From: Flammulina velutipes
Taxonomy: Eukaryota; Basidiomycota; Agaricomycetes; Agaricales; Physalacriaceae
Reading direction: 5' to 3'
Assembly (NCBI GenBank): GCA_011800155.1
Contig: CM022371.1
Location: forward strand, 3,224,001-3,288,000
Length of the DNA stretch: 64,000 bases
The position numbers and the translations under genes were made by a program. The notes beneath the pieces are model-generated. The model saw only the letters and a program-made list of their open reading frames with translations. It searched no databases and was not told where the DNA came from. How positions within the stretch are numbered: the first letter of the stretch is position 1; each line of letters starts with the position of its first letter. Shown here piece after piece: positions 1 through 11,792 of the stretch.

Positions 1-542
1 CGCGAGAGCTGGGGAATTTTCTGGTTGAGATCGTTTATCTCATCTTCTATCTCTCTGCGTTCTTGGGGGTCCTTGCTGGCGATGCCTCCATCCTCTGCCA
101 TTGACGACAAGATCTCCAGCTCGTCTTCATCGGCATCAACATCCATCTCTTCGTCCCCTTGCCCGTCGCTATCTGCGTCCTCGGTCATCCTGTCCTCGGG
201 GTCGCGGGCTCTCAACGTCAATTCGTCCTCGCTGTCCATCTCGTCATCCAAGTCGACATATTCCGGTCGGGGAACCATTCTGTTCGTTCGCGTCGGCGCC
301 TTCTTGCCGTAATTTCTCTCTTGGTGAGCGAGTACGCCAGGAACTACTTCGCCAATATGCTTCCAGTAAGTGTTTTGTGCAGGATCGGCTGAAAACGCGG
401 AGAGTTCGTCGTCTGATGATCGTTCTGCGTCGTGACGAGCACCCGCTTCAGTGACGGCTTTCTTGTAGGCAAAGTTTCGCGGGTCTGAGGATGTTGCTTC
501 AAAGGGATTCGACGAATGTTGAGATATTAGGGCGGTGGTCAT
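1..542 (-). CDS. Acidic protein, N-terminal part only (possibly Cdc7-type kinase N-terminus)
   Basis: The minus strand is open from an ATG at 542 to the left edge of the window, about 180 codons with no intron or stop. The start reads MTTALISQHSSNPFEATSS. A central stretch rich in Asp and Glu follows (around residues 95-150), then a likely helical segment ending in NDLNQKIPQLS at the edge. The catalytic or folded part, if there is one, lies outside the window. An acidic leader followed by a short helix and a P-x-L-S motif resembles the segment just before the kinase domain in fungal Cdc7/Hsk1 kinases. That is a guess from pattern only; the protein could be any acidic nuclear factor. The open frame is well supported and the function is not. 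Confidence 0.55.
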   Translation of the reverse strand, partial: MTTALISQHSSNPFEATSSDPRNFAYKKAVTEAGARHDAERSSDDELSAFSADPAQNTYWKHIGEVVPGVLAHQERNYGKKAPTRTNRMVPRPEYVDLDDEMDSEDELTLRARDPEDRMTEDADSDGQGDEEMDVDADEDELEILSSMAEDGGIASKDPQERREIEDEINDLNQKIPQLS

Positions 543-713
543 GGTAAGTGGAGAACAACATCAATCAAAGAGACGCGTCCTACGTTTTGAAATCACGTGT
601 TGTTTAATACGCGTCGCGTCATGAGCTGCAGGTTCGTGATTCAACTTGCGCGTTACGACAATGAAAGACGATGAGATGAATGTGCAAGGTGATGGTACTA
701 GTGTTCGTTTGTT

Positions 714-2102
714 TTACATGCTCAGATCTATGTTACGCTTAGCTAAGGCACTATCAGCATCCGAATTAGACGCTGATGGATGCAAGCGCCTGCATTTCAC
801 TACAGTCAATGTCAGCTGTAGAAGATCGACCATATGTGTAGTCACATACGCAGCAGTAAGACTAATGACAGTTCCGTGTCTGGGATCAGAAGGGAGCACA
901 TAGTTCTCACTGTGTGTCCACACGCCTGATGTCAAGTTCCCTGTATACACTTGTGAGCAGAGATAATACTTATTGGACGAGGGAGACGTACTGGTTTCGT
1001 AAGGCAGATACCCTTGCTTTTCACCTGCGAGGTCCGCGATATCGTCGACCCAGACGTGGATGAGGGATGAATCCAAGTTGTTGACGAAACACAGTGGACC
1101 CTCGACTTGGCGGTGGTCATCCCATCCAACACCGTCAAAGACCACCTCCCATTCTCCGAACAAGCTCGCTGACCTTTCCTGGACTACCTTATCAAACGCC
1201 TTGCTGAAGCGGTGGTAGTAATTGGTGGCAGGATCAACGCAGACGCTAGTGTCGATGTTGTCCCCGCCTCGGTCAATCCATACCTCCGATTCGGTGAAAG
1301 TAACAAAGTCGGTGGTATTGGCATAGAGTTGCCGCGCATAGGACGCCCCCGTATGGTTTGTATCGGTCGATTCAAATAGCTTGCTAGCCCAGAACACAAC
1401 GAAGTGTTCAGCAATCGGATCCCACGCCGCTTCTGGTGCCCATGACATTCCTGCCTATTGGTGGAATTAAGAAAGAATACAACAGAAAAGACGTAGAAAG
1501 AACAAACCTCCGGTGGTGAAACTTTAACCAAACGCTCATCCGACCAGTTAATAAGATCTACCGACTCCCATACCGCAAGGTACTGACTTCCATGTCGTGA
1601 ATGGGTGTCCCATGATTTTCCGCTACCATATACCTTCAGATCCGTGGCGATAACATAAAAAACGCCCGTGGACGGATGCCTGATGATATACGGGTCCCGA
1701 ACGCCTTTGTCACCAAGAGTTGAATTCAACACAGGAAGACCGTTGTTCACAGTTTTCCAAGCACCGGGGGTGTTACCATCGCTTACGGCTGGCATTCTTT
1801 AGTTCTTTCCGTATTCCTTTGGATGTATCCGCTTACCAAAATAGATCTGTTCTCCTGCAGTGCCAGCTAACATTAGAACTGTGTGAAGAACATAGTTTCA
1901 CACGTACCATTGGCGTACTTTTCACCGATGAAGTATATGAAACCGTACCCCGCTAACTCATCACGAGCATGTGGTTGAGAATGAGAAGCCTGGGAAATTA
2001 TCAGTACAATAAACTCGGCCTGTCGACAAGGCTGACTGATTGAGGTCTAGCAACAGATGCGCAGGCGAGCGAAAGCGCGCAGAGAGACGTGAAGAAACGC
2101 AT
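714..2102 (-). CDS. Secreted glycoside hydrolase family 43 protein
   Basis: Five exons close perfectly (2102-2037, 1989-1908, 1854-1837, 1788-1508, 1454-714), giving 395 residues. Residues 1-18 (MRFFTSLCALSLACASVA) are a signal peptide. The motifs are those of GH43 five-bladed beta-propeller enzymes that act on arabinan or arabinoxylan side chains: ANGEQIYFAVSDGN near the start, GVRDPYIIRHP carrying a catalytic-type Asp, and PPEAGMSWAPEAAWDP, a typical propeller strand with the WAPEA signature. The exact activity (alpha-L-arabinofuranosidase, endo-arabinanase or beta-xylosidase) cannot be read from this. One exon is only 18 nt long, yet it encodes part of the conserved ANGEQIYFA strand, so automatic models may skip it. 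The gene has its own promoter region and is not obviously linked to its neighbours. Confidence 0.88.
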
Positions 2103-2559
2103 GATTTTGTGTCCAGTTGTCCTCGTCCAAACAACCTAGGCTTTAAAGAATCACAGATGCAGGGAAGCAGTCACGAGTTGAGCACGCTGGGCGTCATGAG
2201 GAATAATCTTCTGTGGCCTTGTCGTGCCCGGAAATCATTGGGAAATGAGTGCGGCCCGTCGATTCAGAAGAACTTCGAGCAGAAAAAGTATCACGAGGCA
2301 ATCATAGAGTTCAAACTATGTAGCAGCAGAAACGCGTGAGTAGAACGAGCTGAAGTGAGAGCTAAAACATTTACATGGACAGCTTGCGATGTAAAAGCTC
2401 TCTCGATTGGACCGAAAGTCGTTTGGAGGGAGGGATTGGCTGGCCCCGAGTGATGCCGGAATCACCGGGCCGAATTTAGAGCGCCACACATGCTGGTCAT
2501 TTGAGAGTCGGGAAAATGTTCGTACATGCATTTCTACTTCTATCAGAAAGGATACAATA

Positions 2560-3174
2560 TCATACGATGTTCAATACCTTAGCATGCTTGACCTCGAATT
2601 TATCAACATGGTCTCGAATTGTAGCATATTCCTTAAAGCGCTCGCTGTTCCCAAATTGAGTGTGATCCTCCAACGCTTCCCAGCTCGTAAGTAATACCCA
2701 CTCTTCCTTTCCTTCTTCCGAATCTTCCCTCCACCCTCCCACTAGTTGTCCCTCAGTAGCCTCAACCAAGGGACCCTTGCATTTGGCAAATGTAACATCG
2801 AAGGCTTCTCTCTCCCCAGCTTTGATATGATGTCTGGAGATCGCAATAAAGCCTGACCGCAAAGGAACCTCTTTGGGGTCGAGATCGACGTGCAATAATG
2901 CCTCGACATCCAGGAGATCCTTCACCATCTCCAACGCTTGCTGATTCTCGGACGAGGGAATAAACACCTCGTAGTGATGCTTCACCGATGGCCACGAACC
3001 GAGGATATAGATGCAAGATGGGTCTTCTGTCTGTTGCAGATAATGAAAATCAAGACCATCCCCGGCCGATTGGCTCATAGCGCGATGGACGAATCGCAAG
3101 CCAGAAAGGAGCCTTTCATCGGAGACGGAGACGCCAGATTTAAGACGAAGCAGGGCAATTTCTAGAACGGGCAT
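2560..3174 (-). CDS. ABM / dimeric alpha-beta barrel domain protein
   Basis: A single uninterrupted frame gives 204 residues from the ATG at 3174 (MPVLEIALLRLKSGVS). The frame is open 37 codons further upstream, but that part looks like 5' untranslated sequence and the conserved fold starts right after this Met. Two ferredoxin-like halves are visible. The first runs from VLEIALLRLK through a FHYLQQTEDPSCIYILGSW strand to a HHYEVFIPS segment. The second runs from GFIAISRHHIKAGEREAF to EWVLLTSWEALEDHTQF. This tandem arrangement is typical of antibiotic-biosynthesis-monooxygenase-like or stress-response A/B barrel proteins of Agaricomycetes. Members are usually small cytosolic proteins of unknown substrate. 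I see no cofactor motif, so a specific reaction should not be assigned. Confidence 0.75.
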   Translation of the reverse strand: MPVLEIALLRLKSGVSVSDERLLSGLRFVHRAMSQSAGDGLDFHYLQQTEDPSCIYILGSWPSVKHHYEVFIPSSENQQALEMVKDLLDVEALLHVDLDPKEVPLRSGFIAISRHHIKAGEREAFDVTFAKCKGPLVEATEGQLVGGWREDSEEGKEEWVLLTSWEALEDHTQFGNSERFKEYATIRDHVDKFEVKHAKVLNIV

Positions 3175-3341
3175 GGTAGCGAGATTGTCTGGGGTACAAA
3201 GTCTGTCTGTTTGATGAAAGGAATGTAGATGATGGTGGAAAATAGACGTTGACGTGGCCTGTACGCGTAATCTCTGGAAATCCAATCATCGTTACCCGGC
3301 AACGTAAGTAATACAATAACTATTACGGTTGCTTTATGGAC

Positions 3342-4422
3342 TTATCCTGTCCAGACCGGTCCTCCTGGTATGGTGTAGCTTTGAAGGTTGTTGTAAATAT
3401 TAACCTACGTACGTGACCCGTCAGTCCCGATGAATACGTTCGAGCACATCGTACTCACGGTGATACCAGGGTCAGTGGGCTTGTAGTATCCAGGTAGAGC
3501 GATCTTGGGGGGACTCGCGCTCCCACCGCCAGTTATTGAAACCTGCGCACATCCTGCACCATCGTCAGATATTATCTAGAAACGGTACTCGGATATTTCT
3601 TACCGATATAGAACTGTGCACCGGGGTAGCTCGAAGATGCGTGCAAAGCAATCTACAATGCGAATACCGTCAGTAGGGTAAAATAGCCATGGAACGAAGA
3701 GACAGTACCATTTCGCCACGGATCAAGTATTCTCCAGAAGGAAGAGACTTGGGCAGAACGAAGGAGTGCTTCCCTGTGGTATTTTTAGTTTCTTTAGGAC
3801 AGTCAGGAATTCCACTGCTCCTACCCTCGTTGGAGTTGACGACATCGCTCGCCCACTGCTGGCTTGAAGCGCTTAACAAACCGGACTCGTACACTTTCGT
3901 CCAAACAGTTCCCTGTCCATCGAATGCAGCCGCAGTGGAGGGCGCCTTGGCTACGTAGACGATGACTGGCCCTTTGTGACCACCTGAGATGGGATCCTCT
4001 CCAGTCCTCTGTGCATGCTGGTGCCACTCAAGACTGTCAAAAGGTCATCAGTGAGTTGAGTAGCAGGAAGGACATCACTGACGTTATGTTGGATCCTGCA
4101 GCAACAGTCGCAGTCGAAACACCAGAGCCAGACAGACCATTCACGTTACAAGTTAGATCCTTCGAGGTTACATCGGTGACCGGATTGTTGTTCGGAGGAA
4201 CACGAAGATGCGTGTTTATTCCTTGATCAGCCTGCAGACTGTTGAGAATACTATGGGGAGTCTGTGGAGCGTTCTGGTACTCACACCGTTGATCCATAGA
4301 TACTGCATGGTAACTGCGACAACACTGAGTGAGAAATGAGCAATGCACGACAAATATCCGCACTCACAATGAGCATTCGCCATAGCGATGCAGGCGGACA
4401 GAGCCAAAAGAGTCGACTTCAT
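3342..4422 (-). CDS. Secreted AA9 lytic polysaccharide monooxygenase
   Basis: Eight exons close in frame: 4422-4368, 4313-4285, 4231-4083, 4033-3825, 3773-3709, 3652-3604, 3553-3459 and 3404-3342, giving 237 residues. The signal peptide MKSTLLALSACIAMANA is followed directly by His18. That residue becomes the N-terminal His of the copper histidine brace, the defining feature of AA9. Other family marks are DQGINTHLRVPPNNNPVTD, TSKDLTCNVNG, GGHKGPVIVYVA (second copper His region), GEYLIRGEMIALHAS and GAQFYIGCAQ (axial Tyr). The protein ends YTIPGGPVWTG, so there is no C-terminal cellulose-binding module. The family oxidatively cleaves cellulose or hemicellulose outside the cell; substrate and regiospecificity are not readable here. 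Intron 4 (3824-3774) is 51 nt, a multiple of three and free of stops in frame. Confidence 0.93.
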
Positions 4423-4886
4423 CTTGTGCAAACACGACTGGTGAGACACAATGGATGAGAAGACACAACGTACCCTCTTATATACAGCCAACGAGCGTCG
4501 CAAGACCTGTTACCACCATAGCTGCCGTAGCTACGTCAAACCGAGTTTAACGCGGCCCAACACTAATTTTTCCGTTAACGTTGGATGTTGAGCCAGTTTC
4601 GCGACGTCTGTCAGCATGCCGCAGCGGTTGCTGTTGAACCTCGGAAAATGAAGCCCACAGGTGATGCCTGTGGTTGGACGACAACAATTTTAGCATGGTC
4701 ACTTGTTAGGACAACGAGGGCGACAAGTCCGACAAAGGCCCTTCTTCGGGATGTAACCCGAAACCTTCTGGGTTGGCTACAGTGGGGGTCCGAGGTTAAC
4801 AGTACATTGCGAGGAGTCCCATATTGAAGTACAACAAGGTCAAATACAAGCGCACCAGGCTATAATATCTTCTTTCTTCCTCTCTT
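4423..4886. other. Intergenic region between AA9 and P5C dehydrogenase
   Basis: Both genes are on the minus strand, so this stretch holds the AA9 promoter and the 3' end of the dehydrogenase transcript. Short open frames occur (for example around 4585-4827 on the plus strand), but none has family motifs or plausible splice partners. I see no RNA gene or repeat. Confidence 0.5.
4477..4484 (-). promoter_or_regulatory. TATA-like box of the AA9 gene
   Basis: TATATAAG on the minus strand lies about 55-62 bp before the AA9 start codon, a spacing that leaves room for a short 5' untranslated leader. Secreted, inducible enzyme genes in fungi often carry such a core promoter. Assignment is by position and sequence only. 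Confidence 0.45.
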
Positions 4887-6922
<2,036 letters not shown>

Positions 6923-7108
6923 GATGGTTAGAGGACAAGGTGAAGACCCGGCCGACGACGACCGTCAAAGTCATAATTTCGTGCGGAAGGCTGTAAGATC
7001 AGCCTGCCATCGATGGATTGAAATTGCCGGTGGCATGTGGCCAGCATACTTGCAAAATTCAGGATACATTTCTCACTCAAGGATCGTATTAACCCATCCA
7101 AATGTGCC

Positions 7109-8491
7109 CTAGTCGCGTCGTCTACGGTCTCTATCGCGGTCCCGATGTTCTCTTGGACTACGTGAACGCCTCCGTTTCGGACTCCTACTTCGTCTCCTGC
7201 CACCACTAGAGGGAACATCGAACACCATGCCATACCCTCCAGCGCCCCGATCTTCCCTACTCTCCCGATATTTCGACGTCCTAACAAGATCGTCACGACC
7301 ACCGAACCCACCACTCCGGTCAGTACGAGCCGCTCGCTTGGGCTCATTCGACCAATGCGTATTGGCTTTCGCAACTGACTGCGAGAAGTCAACCCATATA
7401 CGCCTATCGTCTACCAGCACGTTCTGCATTTTGAAATACGCCTGCGTATATCATTTAAGTCTCCTTCTTCACGTGAGCCAAAAGAAAGCTCACCTGTTCC
7501 GCTTCTTCGCGTTTGTCAAATTCGATGAATGCATACTGCAACGAGTCTCCTGTCTTCTTGTCCCGAATCACTTGACAGCTCATAATCGTCCCAAACCGCG
7601 AAAATATCAACTCCAAGTCCTCGTCGCGTGTGACTGGGTTCAGCTTGCACACGAAGAGAACGTTTTCTGGAGGCCGTACGTTGGCAAAGGGCAAATCTCC
7701 GACCATCTCGAGTGTCAATGCCGATGCCGCGGCCGCCTTTTCGCGTCGAATACGCTCTTCTTCTTCCTCCGGCAGTTGGAACAGCGGGTCTTCGTCTTCT
7801 GCTATGCGAGTTGAGTTGTCTGGTGGTCTTGTGGGTGAAGAAGGAGGTCGGACGAGTCCTGGAGGATCAGCAAATGGATCATCTAGCCGGTCTATTAGTG
7901 AAATTCTCAGACGACGCGAGCGGACGAACCAAGAATCACGACGTGTCGAATTCGCACATCTTTGAAGGGGCGACCGTCTTGATCTGTAAAGACGTCGTTC
8001 AACTTGTCCAGAGTTTCCAGCCCCTCCACAACGTGACCAAAGACAGCATGCTTCCCATCGAGGTATTCGATATTGTCTCCGAGGGTAATAAAGAATTGGC
8101 TTCCACAGCCACCCTTCTCTTGGCCAGGTACGCTAGGTGCTACGGCCATGGACACTGTCCCTTTATGCGTGTGCTTCAGCTTGGGTAGGATTTCTGGGGA
8201 AAAGTAGCGCGTCGCGGTGTCTTTGCTGGACGCTGTGAACGACCATATCGATTCGCCGCCTGTCCCAGTAGCAGATGGATCGCCGGCTTGGGCTAGAAAG
8301 TCTTTGGAGACTACAACATGTTGAATACATTGATACAAAGGCAAAGACGGCGACATACCATTGAAGAAGGCGTTCAAGTTGTAGTAATACACTTTACAGA
8401 GCTTTAAAAAGTTTTCGCATGTTTTTGGGCAGGCCTCCACCTCGAGATCAATGACCAAGTCACCCACAGAGGTTTCAAACAGAACAGACAT
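7109..8491 (-). CDS. Cyclophilin-RRM splicing protein, PPIL4-like
   Basis: Four exons (8491-8359, 8310-7930, 7891-7494, 7441-7109) give 414 residues. The N-terminal half is a cyclophilin: [61 protein letters not shown] and [15 protein letters not shown]. An acidic linker follows. Then comes an RNA-recognition motif with RNP2 ([10 protein letters not shown]) and RNP1-like ([14 protein letters not shown]) segments. The tail is rich in Arg-Ser, Arg-Asp and Lys ([15 protein letters not shown]), as in nuclear splicing factors. This domain order defines PPIL4/Cyp6-type proteins, which associate with the activated spliceosome. The cyclophilin has GESIW where classical cyclophilins have a GESIYG-type loop, usual for this class with weak isomerase activity. 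It is divergently transcribed from the DnaJC28-like gene with only 114 bp between start codons. Confidence 0.92.
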
Positions 8492-8605
8492 GCAGAGGCA
8501 AGCCGACCAAGTAAATGGCGGTATGCGTTGATAGGAAAGGAATAAATCAATTATTTTCGAGTTTGTGCCATCACGTTATGTCTTATCTCCTTTGCCTCGT
8601 ACTGC
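8492..8605. promoter_or_regulatory. Shared divergent promoter, PPIL4-like / DnaJC28-like
   Basis: Only 114 bp separate the start codons of two oppositely transcribed conserved genes, so both 5' leaders and core promoters must lie here or overlap the coding starts. No clear TATA box is seen; the segment has pyrimidine-rich patches (around 8580-8600) typical of fungal housekeeping promoters. Confidence 0.5.
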
Positions 8606-10056
8606 ATGCGCGTAGCGCTCTTGTTCTCACAATCCAAGCTCCCTAGGCTTCATGTTCGAAAGATCCATTCACGTCCCCAGTCCAGCCGCTCTGCCAGTGA
8701 GAAACTGCTTGCAGATGCTAAAGAGGAAGAGTCTGGCCCACTCCCACAGAAATCATCCCATCTCTCAGCACTAGAATCTCAGGACGAGAACTGGACTGGC
8801 GATGAGCGTATACAGGATACCGTTCTGCGTATGCTCGTGGACAAATACAAGCCCCTTCGCAGCGGTACCATACAAACGGCCGACGAAAAGCTCAAACGGA
8901 CACCACCCACCGTCAGCACTGTGTCTCTAGGTTCAAAGGAGCATTTCCGCACAGTGGAAGCCACAGTAAAACCCAATTCTCTCACCCAACCGACCTTCGG
9001 CTCATGGTCTACTGAGACTTTACTTCCTGGCAAGGAAGGTCATCGACCATGGCACACGGAATTCAAGGCTCCTTCGCATGCCTCATCATCTGTGAAGCTC
9101 GGAGCATTTTCCATAAGGTCCTCCTCGCCCTCACCGCTAGATGACAAACTACGGAAAGAGGAGAAGGAGAATAGGAAACGCTTCGAGCAAGTGGGCAAGT
9201 TACAAAGAGCACGCGAGTCCACGCTGGACTATCGTCTAGGCCTCAGAAAGTCGGCTGTAGGAGGAGGGTCTCGTCCTAGGCCATCGACCATGAAAGGTTG
9301 GACAAGCCTGGTGGAAGATAGGATTGAGGTACGACTACACTGTATGTTTTGCCTGGCGTAGCATACTGACAATGAAGTAGAAAGCACGAGTTGCGGGTAT
9401 TTTCAAGACGGTCAAAGGTAGAGGGCAGCCTATGGTCCACGCTGTCGAGGAGAGAAACCCATTTATCGCGCGTGAAGAGTTTCTAATGAACCGAATTGTA
9501 CAACGCAACGGAGCTGCTCCTCCATGGGTCGAATTACAGCAAAGTAAGTGGCATCTCAACATCCAATAACACTGGCTCATCGACTTACATAGCTCTGGAT
9601 CAATCCATCCATACTTTCCGTGAAATCCTTCGACAGTCATGGACACGCCAAGCAATACGGAAGCTGAGCACCGAGCATCCTGCTCCTATACTCGCCCAGA
9701 TGACCGTAAGCGACATCAAGAGTCTGCGAGATCCTGCGTGGGAGCAAAGAGAGCAATCATATCACGATGCGGCCATGAACGACGTCAACTCGGTGGTAAG
9801 AAAATATAACGGAGTCGCGCCGTACGCAGTGAGGAGGCCTTATTATTTCCGCAATGTCGAGGTGGAAAAGATGTACGACGACTGTGCTGAGGACATTTTG
9901 AAGGAGTTAAAACGTCGGGCAAGCGAAGGAGTCGACCAGGTTGATGGGAGACCAGGCGCACCAAACATCCCACAAGGTGTTCCGATGAGACTTCGAGACC
10001 TATGGAGATATATGATATCTAAAATGATGAGATGGCTGTCGAGGACGAGAGGCTAG
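8606..10056 (+). CDS. DnaJC28-like conserved domain (DUF1992) mitochondrial protein
   Basis: Three exons (8606-9328, 9381-9543, 9593-10056) give 449 residues. The start MRVALLFSQSKLPRLHVRK has a basic, acid-free leader that fits a mitochondrial presequence. The central block is the DnaJ homologue subfamily C member 28 conserved domain: GWTSLVEDRIEKARVAG, a GRGQPM motif, NPFIAREEFLMNRIVQ and RNGAAPPWVELQQ. No J-domain HPD motif is present, which is normal for fungal members. The C-terminal part (IHTFREILRQSW onward) is mostly helical and ends in a basic tail. Fungal relatives are mitochondrial proteins of unclear role; no reaction can be inferred. It shares a short divergent promoter with the PPIL4-like gene. 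Confidence 0.85.
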
Positions 10057-10167
10057 AGATTTGCTAGAGGTCTGTTTAAAATAATCAATATTCTGTATGT
10101 AGCCTGTGGTTAGGGTTAGACGCGAAGCGAACTGTAGCTCTTGACTTGCACCATCACCGTCCCTAAA

Positions 10168-11545
10168 ATGTCCAAACGAACAGGCTCACCAACGCTAGAT
10201 GGCACCCTTATAAAAAGAGCTAAAGCGACGCCTCCGCCATCCAACCAGATTGCTATATCGTCCACGAACGACGAGCGGTCAAAAGGACTCATACGTACCA
10301 TAAAACGGACAAGTAGCTTGGAGGCGCCTATTGTCAGTCTTGCAGGGGCACATTCGGTGCGTTATTTTCTTCCATGTTATAGGCAAAAGGCCGTATTGAT
10401 CACGTCAAGTAGGGGGAGATACTAAGCTGCAGATTTGATCCTACCGGACAAAATATCGCTGCATGTTCTGCGGATCGTAGCGTCTGTACGTGCCCTTTTA
10501 TCTCTGCGCGTATCTCATTGAACGAATAAACCGATAGCTCTATGGCGTACATACCCACCGAACACCAACTACGGGCTTTTATCCAACCTGACCAAGGCGC
10601 CCATTCTCGACCTCCAATGGTCATTGTTTTCACCCATCCTATACACAGTCTCTGCCGACCACACGCTATGCCTGACCAATGTCACGACCGGCCAACGCGT
10701 ACGCAAGATTCGTGCTCACCACGAGATAATAAACAGCGTCGACCGGACAATGGCTGGCGGAGCCGGTACAGAGCTCGTCGCGACAGGCTCTGACGACGGG
10801 ACAGTAAAAGTCTGGGAGGGTGGCGAGGACGGTACCAAGCACGCCGTCGCGACTCTTGAGATTGGATGCCCAGTCACTTCAGTATGCTGGGGCGCAGACG
10901 GGACGAATTTGTATGTCGCTGCATTGGATAACGAAATCCACGTACGTTCCTGCCTCTTCTTATGGCCCCTTCACGCCCGACTGACCTCCCCTCTTCAGGT
11001 TTACGACTTCCGCAAAGGCGAACAGGTATACTCCCTGGCTGGCCACAGCGACACTCCCACATCCCTATCGTTGTCGCCCAACGGCAACTTCTTGCTCTCC
11101 CCATCCTTCTCCTCGCATGTTTTGATACACGATATCCGACCGTTCTCCCCGAGCCCATCGCGTGTACATCGTGTTCTACAAGGTGCTCCGGCAGGGTTTG
11201 AGAACACCTTGTTGAAAGGCGCTTGGAGCAAAGACGATGGAGGACAGCGTGTCGCTGTGGGTGGTGCAGACCGTGCTGTTTGTATTTGGGATGTAGAAAG
11301 CTCTAGGATTCTGTACAAGGTAAGGTTTCTGTTTGTTGCATCTGTCATCATTATTAACCATCCGCCTGAAAGCTCCCCGGCCACAAGGGAACAGTCACCT
11401 CTGTGGACTTCCATCCCAAAGAGCCTATTAGTGCGTATGCATCAATTCTGGCATAACCATATCACTCACCTTTATGCTAGTCCTTACCGGTAGCAAGGAC
11501 GGTACAATGATCTTGGGCGAAATCGAGCCTGGTTTGTCTGTTTAG
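10168..11545 (+). CDS. WD40 protein, U5 snRNP 40 kDa subunit-like
   Basis: Six exons (10168-10356, 10413-10485, 10538-10941, 10999-11319, 11373-11430, 11481-11545) give 369 residues from the ATG in MSKRTGSPTLDG. At least six WD40 repeats can be traced, with landmarks SGEILSCRFDPTGQN, ILDLQWSLFSPILYTVSADHT (split by a Thr-rich loop), LVATGSDDGTVKVW, GHSDTPTSLSLSPNGNFLL, VAVGGADRAVCIWDVESS and GHKGTVTSVDFHPKEPIIL. The N-terminal tail with TLIKRAK and the repeat order match SNRNP40 / Cwf17 / Spf38, a stable part of the U5 snRNP at the core of the spliceosome. The last exon is short and ends TMILGEIEPGLSV, a compact end typical of this family. Confidence 0.9.
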
Positions 11546-11792
11546 TGGTTGTACTGTAACATGAACATATTGACACTCCGTATTATAACTGTAAACGCGG
11601 TGAACCAACCAATATCCATCGCGGATGAGCTAGAAAATCCGACAGTCTGCAGGGAAAAGCATGCAACCGCTGCTTGTGAGTATGTATTACGAAGGATCGA
11701 CATTTTCTAGCGTAAATGCAATATTATGGTACACGATGTTGGATATGCGACAGCAAAGGGGAGATGAGGTTACCGAGCCATTCACGAGGTTC

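Noticed and set aside
25..312. Open plus-strand Ser-rich frame at the left edge
   Set aside because: It is the antisense of the acidic minus-strand gene (Asp/Glu codons read as Ser-type codons in reverse); it has no splice partners or motifs.
10141..10167. Upstream non-ATG start for the U5-40K gene
   Set aside because: The frame begins at a TTG; the ATG at 10168 gives the family-like N-terminus and a clean reading frame.
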